Positions 1 to 5,728 of a stretch of DNA of 6,954 bases are shown in pieces; position 1 is the stretch's first letter; each line of letters opens with the position of its first letter. Both the position numbers and the translations under genes were made by a program. The DNA is from DATBIO01 sp036556965 (GTDB lineage Bacteria > Acidobacteriota > Vicinamibacteria > Fen-336). The stretch covers positions 1-6,954 of the forward strand of contig DATBIO010000077.1 of assembly GCA_036556965.1 (NCBI GenBank). Direction: 5' to 3'. The notes under the pieces are model-generated. The model did no database searches, was not told the DNA's origin, and was given only the letters and a program-made list of their open reading frames with translations.

Positions 1-1
1 G

Positions 2-895
2 ACGCCTTCCCGCAAGCCCAGCAAGCCGGCCCGTCCCCGCAAGCCCAAGGCGGCGAAGGCGCGCCGGCCCGCGGCCAAGCCGGCCGCGAAGACGCGACCC
101 GCCCGTCCCGCGCCGCCCGCGCGCGCGGGAGCCGCGCGGCCCACCGCCCCCGCCCGTCCCGCGGCGCCCGCAAAGGCGGCGGCCCCGGCCAAGCCCGCTC
201 CGCCCGCCGCCAAGGTCGCGCCGGGCAAGGGCGGGAAGCCGGGCCTGGCCGCGGTTCCCGCTCCACCTCCTCCCGGGAAGATGCCGCCGCCGGCGCGCCC
301 GAAGAAGGGCGGCCGCAAGAGCGCGCTGCAGCGCCGGCCCGGCTTCGTGCCGGGAGACCTCCTGCTGCCCGGGGGCCCGCAGGGTGACGACGAGCTGCAG
401 TACTTCTTCCGGGGCTGCTCCGCGGCCGCCCACGCCTCCGTGGACGCGGGCGTGGACGAGGCGCTGGCCAAGCGCGGGGCCACGGAGTCCGCGGAGGCCC
501 GCGCGGAGGCCGCCCGGCACGCCAAGGCCATGACCGAGCGCTTCGGCAGCGGCAACATCGACGGCCTGCTGCCGAACCGGCCGGCGCGCCGTCCGATCTT
601 CGCCGGCGTCATCGAGCGCGCGAAGCACCGGCGCCGCGAGATCGGCGCCTTCCTGCGCGGCCTCGACATCGGCCGCACGGAGACGTCGCACATGGACTCG
701 CACGGGGAGGCCAGCCTCCAGAGCCTGATGGAGTGGGCGGCGCGGCTGGAGAACCTGGTGGAGGCGGACGAGCCGGAGCAGGCGGACTACGCGCAGTTCC
801 ACCGCGGCCTGGACCAGCTCGACAACACCACGGAGGCCCTGATCGTGGACGTCGAGCTCACGTTGCGCCGCCTGCGCGACCGCGTGCGCGCGTAA
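2..895 (+). CDS. Unrecognised protein with long basic Lys/Arg/Ala/Pro-rich tail (5'-partial)
   Basis: The frame is open from the window edge to a TAA at 893-895, giving 297 visible residues. I do not recognise the family. The first ~93 residues are low complexity, made almost only of Ala, Pro, Lys, Arg and Gly, with no Asp or Glu. This resembles the histone H1-like tails of some high-GC bacterial proteins. The rest, from about residue 110, is a normal mixed, probably helical domain with heptad-like Leu/Ala spacing and a charged C-terminus (LTLRRLRDRVRA). No ATG, GTG or TTG occurs in frame before 281. The ATG at 281 has its only purine stretch directly against it, and the codon pattern is unchanged upstream, so the true start is probably outside the window. 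No signal peptide or membrane segment is visible. It lies 11 bp before the HEAT gene and is likely co-transcribed with it. DNA or RNA binding by the tail is inference. Confidence 0.75.
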   Translation, partial: TPSRKPSKPARPRKPKAAKARRPAAKPAAKTRPARPAPPARAGAARPTAPARPAAPAKAAAPAKPAPPAAKVAPGKGGKPGLAAVPAPPPPGKMPPPARPKKGGRKSALQRRPGFVPGDLLLPGGPQGDDELQYFFRGCSAAAHASVDAGVDEALAKRGATESAEARAEAARHAKAMTERFGSGNIDGLLPNRPARRPIFAGVIERAKHRRREIGAFLRGLDIGRTETSHMDSHGEASLQSLMEWAARLENLVEADEPEQADYAQFHRGLDQLDNTTEALIVDVELTLRRLRDRVRA

Positions 896-906
896 CCCGG
901 GACCCC

Positions 907-1848
907 TTGACCGCGACCGAGCACGAATCGCCGGAAGCCCGGGCCCGGGGGGAGGCGGAGGTGGAGGCCGCCTTCGCCGCCATGAAGGCGCAGGCCGAGG
1001 CGCCCCGCCAGGGCACGCCGTTCCTCGTGCTGCAGTTCTTCGTCTTCCCCATGTCGATCGTCGCCGTCTGCGTCCTCGTCTTCGTGGTCTTCGGCCTCAT
1101 CGCCGCCGAGGGCAAGGGGGCGCGCGCCTACCTCGACGAGGTGCGCACGGGCAGCGCCAACCGGCGCTGGCAGGCGGCCTTCGAGCTCTCCAAGGTGCTG
1201 CAGGCGGGAAAGGACCCCGCCCTGCGCGAGGCCGCCTTCGTGGACGAGCTGGTGCGCACGTTCCAGGACTCGACGCGGGACGACCCGCGCGTGCGGCGCT
1301 ACCTCGCCCTCGCCCTGGGCCGCCTGGGCGACCGCCGCGCGGTGCCCGCGCTGCGCGAGGCGGCGCGGGGCGGGGAGGGCGCCGACGCGGAGGCCCAGGT
1401 CTACGCGGTGTGGGCGCTGGGCGCGCTGGCGGACGCCGCCGCCGTGCCCGACCTGCTCGCCCTCGCCCGCGGCGGCGACCCCGGCCTGCGCAAGGCGGCC
1501 GTGCACGCGCTGGGCGCCTTCTCCGACGCGCAGAGCGCGGAAGCGCTGGCGGCGGCGGCCGGTGACGAGGTGACCGACGTGCGCTGGAACGCCGGCCTCG
1601 CCCTCGGGCGCCGGGGCGATCCCCGCGCGACGCCGGTCCTCGCGCAGATGCTGGACCGCGCTCGGCTCGCCGGGGTCGCGGGCATCAGCGCGGAGCAGCA
1701 GGAGGCGGCCCTGCTCGAGGCCTGTCGCGTGGCGGCGTCGCTGCCCGGCGACTCCCTGCGGCCGGCCCTGGAGTCGTTGCGCGCCGCCGATCCCAGCCCG
1801 CGCGTCCGCGAGGCGGCGCGCGCCGCCCTGGAGCCCGCCGCCCGCTGA
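907..1848 (+). CDS. Membrane-anchored HEAT-repeat protein
   Basis: This 313-residue protein has a charged N-terminus (1-38), one hydrophobic segment at about 39-66, and a helical-repeat domain filling the rest. HEAT / PBS-lyase-like units can be read at about 127-157 (DPRVRRYLALALGRLGD), 161-188, 190-219 (DPGLRKAAVHALGAFSD) and 221-252 (DVRWNAGLALGRRGDPR), with a partial unit at 296-312. Such repeats are protein-binding scaffolds; no catalytic residues are expected or seen. The frame stays open upstream to 733, but that part overlaps the previous gene and reads as out-of-frame Gly/Arg/Pro. I chose the TTG at 907, just past the previous stop and preceded by GGGA (899-902), because the acidic helix EARARGEAEVEAAF looks like real protein. 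ATG 982 is the alternative start. The gene is convergent with the molybdoenzyme gene (25-bp gap). A role in assembling or tethering a membrane complex is inference from context only. Confidence 0.85.
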   Translation: MTATEHESPEARARGEAEVEAAFAAMKAQAEAPRQGTPFLVLQFFVFPMSIVAVCVLVFVVFGLIAAEGKGARAYLDEVRTGSANRRWQAAFELSKVLQAGKDPALREAAFVDELVRTFQDSTRDDPRVRRYLALALGRLGDRRAVPALREAARGGEGADAEAQVYAVWALGALADAAAVPDLLALARGGDPGLRKAAVHALGAFSDAQSAEALAAAAGDEVTDVRWNAGLALGRRGDPRATPVLAQMLDRARLAGVAGISAEQQEAALLEACRVAASLPGDSLRPALESLRAADPSPRVREAARAALEPAAR

Positions 1849-1873
1849 GCGGGTGGCGGAGGCCAGGGTCGCC

Positions 1874-3979
1874 TCAGCCCGCGGCCACGACCTCCACCGG
1901 GGTGCCGCTGAACGCGGCGGTGCCGCAGAGCGCGTCGACGCGCGCGTCGTCGTTCAGGTCGTTGACGCTGGCCCCCGCGTGCGCCGCGGCGATGCCGAGA
2001 CGCACGCCCCGGCGGTCGTGCCCGTACCCGTGCGGGAGGCTGACCACGCCCGGGCGCATGGCGTCGCTGACCTCGAGCGGCACCTCGACGGTGCCGACCC
2101 GCGAGGACACGGCCACGCGCTGGCCGTGCGCGAGCCCGCGCGCGGACGCGTCCTCGGGGTGCATGAGCAGCGTGCAGCGCTCGGGACCCTTCACCAGACG
2201 CTCGCTGTTGTGCATCCACGAGTTGTTGGAGCGGAGGTGACGCCGGCCGATGAGGGCCAGGGCGGGAGGCGGGCCCTCCGCGCCCAGGCGTGCCAGGTCC
2301 TCCAGGAAGACGGGAGGCGCGAGGCGGATGCGGTGGTCGGGCGTGCCCAGGCGCGCGGGCAGGCACGGCTCCAGCGGCCCGAGGTCGATTCCGTGCGGCG
2401 AACGCCGCAGGCGCCGCAGGGTCAGGCCCCGGTAGGGTCCGCGGCGCAGGAGCCAGGCCACGATGCCGGTGGGACCCAGCCGCCGCAGGGCCAGGCGGGT
2501 GGCCAGGGCCCGCAGGCGCCGGCCGCGCAGGGCCTCGAGGCGCGTGGCCAGCTCGAGCAGGATCTCCCAGTCGTGGCGCGCGCCCGCGGGCTTCGCGAAG
2601 AGGGCGGGCGAGTACTTCGCGGTGTTGCGCACGGCCAGGGCGTGGAAGACGAGGTCGTAGTGGTCGCGCTCGAGGGCGAAGGTCGGCGGCAGGATGAGGT
2701 GCGCGTGGCGCGTGGTCTCGTTGAGGTAGAAGTCCACGCTGACCATGAACTCGAGGCCCTGGAGGGCGCGGTCGAGGCGTGACCCGTTGGGCCCGGAGAG
2801 CACCGGGTTGCCCGCCACCGTGACCAGCGCGCGCACCTGTCCCTCCCCCGGCGTCTCGAGCTCGTCGGCCAGGGTGGCCACCGGCAGCTCGCCGCCGAAC
2901 TCCGGCAGGCCGCGCACGCGGCTGCGCCGCCGGGCGAAGCTGCCGCGCTGCCCGATGCGCGCGGCGAGGGCCACCACGTCCGCCGCGGGGCGCGCGAACA
3001 GCGCGCCCCCGGGACGGTCCAGGTTGCCCGTGACCAGGTTGAGCACGTTCACCAGCCAGGAGCAGAGGCCGCCGAAGGACTGCGTGGACACGCCGACCCG
3101 GCCGTAGGCCACCGCGCCGTCCGCGGCGGCGAACCGCCGCGCCAGGTCGCGCACCGCGGGGGCGGAGATCCCGGTGGCGGCCTCCGACGACTCGGGGGCG
3201 TAGGGGGCCACCGCGCGCGCGACCTCGGCCGCGCCGTCCGTGTGGTCGGCCAGCGGCCCGGGCCGCGCCAGGCCCTCGGCGAAGATCGTGTGCAGCAGGC
3301 CGAGGAGCAGGAAGGCGTCGGTGCCCGGGCGGATGGCGAGGTGCTGGGTGGCCAGGGCCGCCGTCTCCGTGCGCCGCGGGTCCACCACCACCAGCGCTCC
3401 CCCCCGCGCGCGCAGCTCCTTCAGCCGGCGCTCGATGCCGGGCGCGGTCATGAGGCTGCCGTTGGAGGCCAGCGGGTTCGCCCCCAGCACCAGGAAGAAC
3501 GAGGTCCGGTCCACGTCGGGCACGGGCAACAACAGCTGGTGGCCGAACATCTGGAGCGCGGCCAGCATCTGGGGGAGCTGGTCCACCGAGGTGGCGGAAT
3601 AGAGGCTCCGGCTCCGCAGCGTGCGCAGGAAGAGCTGGTTGAAGAGGATGGCGCCGTGGTTGTGCACGTTGGGGTTGCCGAGGTAGACGCCCACCGCGCT
3701 CCGCCCGTGCGCCTGCTGCGCGCGGTGCAGGCCGCGCGCGGCCTCCGCCAGGGCCTCGTCCCAGGGGATCTCGCGCCAGCCCGCCTCCGTGCGCCGGAGC
3801 GGACGGCGCAGGCGGTCGGGGTCCTCGTGGACGTCCTTCAGGGCCACGGCCTTGGGACAGAGGTGGCCGCGGCTGAAGGGGTCGTCCGCGTCCCCGCGGA
3901 TGGACGCCACGCGGTCCCCCTGCGTCTCCACGGTGATGCCGCACATGGCCTCGCAGAGGTGGCAGGTGCGGAAGTGCAC
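1874..3979 (-). CDS. Molybdopterin (bis-MGD)/4Fe-4S oxidoreductase, substrate unknown
   Basis: This 701-residue protein belongs to the DMSO-reductase/formate-dehydrogenase superfamily. The N-terminal 4Fe-4S domain has Cys6, Cys9, Cys13 and Cys41, the last within GHLCPK, where Lys43 is the usual electron-relay lysine. The cofactor-binding core follows (about 60-500, including VLGANPLASNG at 164-174 and VAGNPVLSGPNGS at 388-400). The C-terminal molybdopterin-dinucleotide domain is at about 573-697, with the subgroup-typical RSNNSWMHN at 583-591. The metal-ligand region reads YSATSVDQLP (127-136), with no Cys and no in-frame TGA for Sec, so the Mo/W ligand is probably Ser, Thr or Asp, or absent. 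There is no Tat or Sec signal, so the protein is predicted cytoplasmic. The start is a GTG; no ATG fits the frame, and the ATG at 3986 (minus) is out of frame. An earlier non-ATG start is possible because the frame is open upstream. Proteins of this kind are usually annotated only as molybdopterin oxidoreductases. It is divergent from the Rieske operon; a functional link is unproven. Confidence 0.93.
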   Translation of the reverse strand: MHFRTCHLCEAMCGITVETQGDRVASIRGDADDPFSRGHLCPKAVALKDVHEDPDRLRRPLRRTEAGWREIPWDEALAEAARGLHRAQQAHGRSAVGVYLGNPNVHNHGAILFNQLFLRTLRSRSLYSATSVDQLPQMLAALQMFGHQLLLPVPDVDRTSFFLVLGANPLASNGSLMTAPGIERRLKELRARGGALVVVDPRRTETAALATQHLAIRPGTDAFLLLGLLHTIFAEGLARPGPLADHTDGAAEVARAVAPYAPESSEAATGISAPAVRDLARRFAAADGAVAYGRVGVSTQSFGGLCSWLVNVLNLVTGNLDRPGGALFARPAADVVALAARIGQRGSFARRRSRVRGLPEFGGELPVATLADELETPGEGQVRALVTVAGNPVLSGPNGSRLDRALQGLEFMVSVDFYLNETTRHAHLILPPTFALERDHYDLVFHALAVRNTAKYSPALFAKPAGARHDWEILLELATRLEALRGRRLRALATRLALRRLGPTGIVAWLLRRGPYRGLTLRRLRRSPHGIDLGPLEPCLPARLGTPDHRIRLAPPVFLEDLARLGAEGPPPALALIGRRHLRSNNSWMHNSERLVKGPERCTLLMHPEDASARGLAHGQRVAVSSRVGTVEVPLEVSDAMRPGVVSLPHGYGHDRRGVRLGIAAAHAGASVNDLNDDARVDALCGTAAFSGTPVEVVAAG

Positions 3980-4003
3980 GCGCCATGGTGCGCCGGAGAG
4001 GTC

Positions 4004-4020
4004 CCGCGCGTCCAGCGCGG
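4004..4020. promoter_or_regulatory. Short inverted repeat in the divergent intergenic region
   Basis: CCGCGC (4004-4009) and GCGCGG (4015-4020) form a perfect 6-bp inverted repeat around a 5-base spacer. It lies between the GTG start of the molybdoenzyme gene and the -35 box of the Rieske promoter, so it could be an operator or a leader hairpin of the minus-strand gene. In DNA this GC-rich, such repeats arise often by chance. I found no convincing minus-strand -10/-35 pair here. Confidence 0.25.
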
Positions 4021-4030
4021 CCCGCCATCG

Positions 4031-4058
4031 TTGACAGGCGGAGGCTCGCGGATAGAAT
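4031..4058 (+). promoter_or_regulatory. Sigma70-type promoter of the Rieske/cytochrome b operon
   Basis: A perfect -35 hexamer TTGACA (4031-4036) is followed after 16 bp by TAGAAT (4053-4058), one mismatch from the -10 consensus. The hexamers stand out in otherwise GC-rich sequence. Transcription would start near 4065, giving a leader of about 40 bases before the ATG at 4108. This rules out the longer start candidates at 3985 and 4057 for the Rieske gene, since the ATG at 4057 lies inside the -10 box. No extended -10 TG is present. Confidence 0.8.
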
Positions 4059-4082
4059 GCGGCCCGTCTTCAGACACCCGCG

Positions 4083-4101
4083 TCGCCGCTCTTCGGCGAG
4101 G
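4083..4101 (+). promoter_or_regulatory. Leader hairpin overlapping the Shine-Dalgarno of the Rieske gene
   Basis: TCGCCG (4083-4088) pairs perfectly with CGGCGA (4094-4099) around the loop CTCTT. The Shine-Dalgarno GAGG (4098-4101) sits 6 bases before ATG 4108 and partly overlaps the 3' arm. Folding could therefore limit ribosome access. The ribosome-binding site itself is well supported; a regulatory role for the small hairpin is inference. Confidence 0.45.
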
Positions 4102-4107
4102 TCCTCG

Positions 4108-4830
4108 ATGGCTGACGAAAAGGAGGCTCCGGCAGGCACGCCGCCCACCGCTCCCCCCGACGGAGCGGAGAAGGCGCATCCCGCCGGGCCACCCGCCGCC
4201 GCCACCCCGCCCGTCCCCGCGCCCCCCGTGACGGCGGCGACACCGGACAAGCCGGCCCCGGCCGCGGAGGCGCCGCGCTCCAACGCGGCCCCCGCCGCCG
4301 CGCCCGTGCCGGCGCCCGCCGTGGCGAAGGCGGAGGCCAGAAGCCCGGGGCGGCGCGACTTCATGAAATGGTCGCTGCCCGTGGGCTGGGTCGCCTTCTC
4401 CGGCGCCTGCGCCTCGAGCCTGGTGGCCACCGCGCGCTTCCTCTTCCCCAACGTGCTCTTCGAGCCGCCGCAGGCCTTCAAGGCCGGGTTCCCCGGCGAG
4501 TACAACGTGGGCGAGGTGGACACGCGGTGGAAGGACGCCTACAGCGTGTGGATCGTGCGCGAGGCCGAGGGCTTCTACGCCCTCATCGCCGTCTGCACCC
4601 ACCTGGGCTGCTCGCCCAACTGGCTGGCCGCGGAGAACAAGTTCAAGTGCCCCTGCCACGGCAGCGGCTTCTACCGGACGGGCAGGAACTTCGAGGGCCC
4701 CGCCCCGCGGCCGCTGGAGCGCGCGCGCATCGTGCTCGCGGACGACGGGCAGATCCTGGTGGACAAGTCGGTGAAGTTCCAGGAAGAGAAGGGCGAGTGG
4801 GAGAACCCGGAGGCGTTTCTCAAGGCGTAG
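4108..4830 (+). CDS. Rieske 2Fe-2S subunit of quinol:cytochrome c oxidoreductase (petC/qcrA-like)
   Basis: This 240-residue iron-sulfur subunit takes one electron from quinol at the Qo site and passes it to a c-type cytochrome. Residues 1-80 are a Pro/Ala-rich, probably disordered extension. A twin-arginine motif GRRDFMKW (81-88) then leads into a membrane anchor at about 89-112. The globular part carries both cluster boxes: CTHLGC (163-168, ligands Cys163 and His165) and CPCHGS (181-186, ligands Cys181 and His184). The disulfide pair would be Cys168/Cys183. The Pro loop follows at GPAPRPL (197-203). All key residues are intact. I chose ATG 4108 for its GAGG Shine-Dalgarno and because the promoter lies between it and the in-frame ATG at 3985. 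The fold should be exported by Tat with the anchor retained. It is first gene of the operon, 37 bp before cytochrome b. The long extension before the RR motif is odd for a Tat substrate. Confidence 0.96.
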   Translation: MADEKEAPAGTPPTAPPDGAEKAHPAGPPAAATPPVPAPPVTAATPDKPAPAAEAPRSNAAPAAAPVPAPAVAKAEARSPGRRDFMKWSLPVGWVAFSGACASSLVATARFLFPNVLFEPPQAFKAGFPGEYNVGEVDTRWKDAYSVWIVREAEGFYALIAVCTHLGCSPNWLAAENKFKCPCHGSGFYRTGRNFEGPAPRPLERARIVLADDGQILVDKSVKFQEEKGEWENPEAFLKA

Positions 4831-4867
4831 GCGTCGGGCGAGCCGCGAAGGGAGCAGCCGAAGGTCA

Positions 4868-5680
4868 ATGGCCACCACTGCGCAGAAGCCGCCGCAGTCG
4901 TTCCTGAGCCGGACCTGGGACTACATCACGGAGACGCAGCTCTGGCGGTCGATCTTCCGCCACGGCATGCCCGACACCAACCGCAACCGGGTCCTGGTCG
5001 TCATGACCAACGTCTTCCTGCACCTGCACCCGGTGAAGATCCGCAAGAGCGGCATCCGGCTGAAGTTCACCTGGTGCATGGGGGGGCTGACCTTCTTCCT
5101 GTTCCTGGTGGAGACCTTCACCGGGCTGCTGCTGATGTTCTACTACCGCCCCACCGTGGCCTACGCCTACATGGACATCGTGGACCTGGCGGAGCAGGTG
5201 CCCCTCGGCATCATGCGCGAGATCCACCGCTGGGGCGCCCACGCCATGGTCATCAGCGTGTGGCTGCACATGTTCCGGGTGTTCATGACCGGCTCCTACA
5301 AGCCGCCGCGCGAGTTCAACTGGAACGTGGGGGTGATCCTGCTCGTGCTCACCCTGCTCCTCTCCTTCACGGGCTACCTCCTGCCCTGGGACCAGCTCGC
5401 CATCTGGGCCATCACCGTGGGCTCCAACATGGCCCGCGCCACGCCCCTGCTCGGACACGAGGGGCCGGGAGCCCAGCTCCTCGCGCTGGGCGACGTCAAG
5501 ATGGTCCACGCGGGGTCGGATGCGCGCTTCGCCCTCCTCGGCGGGCGCTTCGTGGGCGAAGGCGCCCTGCTCCGCTTCTACGTCCTCCACTGCGTGGGCA
5601 TCCCGCTGGTGGCGGGCATCCTCATGGCCGTGCACTTCTGGCGCGTCCGCAAGGACGGCGGCATCTCCGGCCCCCTGTGA
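4868..5680 (+). CDS. Cytochrome b6-type subunit, N-terminal half of cytochrome b (petB/qcrB-like)
   Basis: This 270-residue diheme membrane subunit has four core helices: A (about 67-92), B (120-140), C (153-172) and D (238-259). The b-heme ligands are His120/His134 in helix B (spacing 14) and His241/His256 in helix D (spacing 15). The 15-residue spacing and the C-terminus RKDGGISGPL are b6-like rather than mitochondrial. The Qo-side PWDQ is at 173-176. WCMGG (69-73) aligns with YCLGG of b6 and YCFGG of Bacillus QcrB, placing Cys70 at the heme ci attachment site. Relative to b6 (about 215 residues) it has a longer N-terminus and about 20 extra residues after ATPLLG (191-196), in the loop before helix D. 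The start ATG 4868 has GAAGG at 4860-4864, unusually close (3 bases); AAGGGAG further upstream may contribute. Middle gene of the operon. It needs the separately encoded C-terminal half to complete the Qo site. Confidence 0.96.
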   Translation: MATTAQKPPQSFLSRTWDYITETQLWRSIFRHGMPDTNRNRVLVVMTNVFLHLHPVKIRKSGIRLKFTWCMGGLTFFLFLVETFTGLLLMFYYRPTVAYAYMDIVDLAEQVPLGIMREIHRWGAHAMVISVWLHMFRVFMTGSYKPPREFNWNVGVILLVLTLLLSFTGYLLPWDQLAIWAITVGSNMARATPLLGHEGPGAQLLALGDVKMVHAGSDARFALLGGRFVGEGALLRFYVLHCVGIPLVAGILMAVHFWRVRKDGGISGPL

Positions 5681-5697
5681 GGCGGATGCAAGGGGCC

Positions 5698-5716
5698 GGC
5701 CCGCGCGCCACGGGCC
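5698..5716 (+). other. Intercistronic inverted repeat abutting a Shine-Dalgarno
   Basis: In the 48-bp gap between the two cytochrome b genes, GGCCCG (5698-5703) pairs with CGGGCC (5711-5716) around a 7-base loop. It ends exactly where AGGAG (5717-5721) begins; that is the Shine-Dalgarno for ATG 5729, with 7-base spacing. An overlapping 10-bp palindrome GGGCCGGCCC (5693-5702) is an alternative fold. It might tune the ratio of the two halves or be chance in GC-rich sequence. There is no T-tract, so it is not an obvious terminator. Confidence 0.35.
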
Positions 5717-5728
5717 AGGAGTAGCGGC

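Noticed and set aside
2..280. Tandem DNA repeat or CRISPR-like array suggested by the repetitive look of the first 280 bases
   Set aside because: There is no fixed unit or spacer. The pattern comes from one open frame coding for Lys/Pro/Ala-rich protein.
733..906. N-terminal extension of the HEAT gene to ATG 733
   Set aside because: This part overlaps the upstream gene and translates to Gly/Arg/Pro junk. The protein-like sequence begins only after the upstream stop at 895.
1849..1873. Possible bidirectional terminator between the convergent HEAT and molybdoenzyme genes
   Set aside because: The 25-bp gap has only a weak GGCG/CGCC pairing and no T-tract on either strand.
3985..4107. Longer Rieske protein starting at ATG 3985 or 4057
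   Set aside because: The sigma70 promoter lies at 4031-4058, so ATG 3985 would not be on the transcript and ATG 4057 overlaps the -10 box. The extra residues are Arg-rich and unlike a Rieske N-terminus.
3240..4231. Overlapping plus-strand open frames of 120 and 329 residues opposite the molybdoenzyme gene
   Set aside because: They are antisense to a gene with complete 4Fe-4S and molybdopterin motifs, have no recognisable domain, and show His/Gln/Arg-rich shadow composition.
1401..4523. A 1040-residue open frame on the minus strand
   Set aside because: It runs antisense or out of frame to the HEAT, molybdoenzyme and Rieske genes and reads as Arg/Pro/Ala/Gly low complexity, typical of a GC-rich shadow frame. 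The molybdoenzyme frame on the same strand carries clear family motifs.
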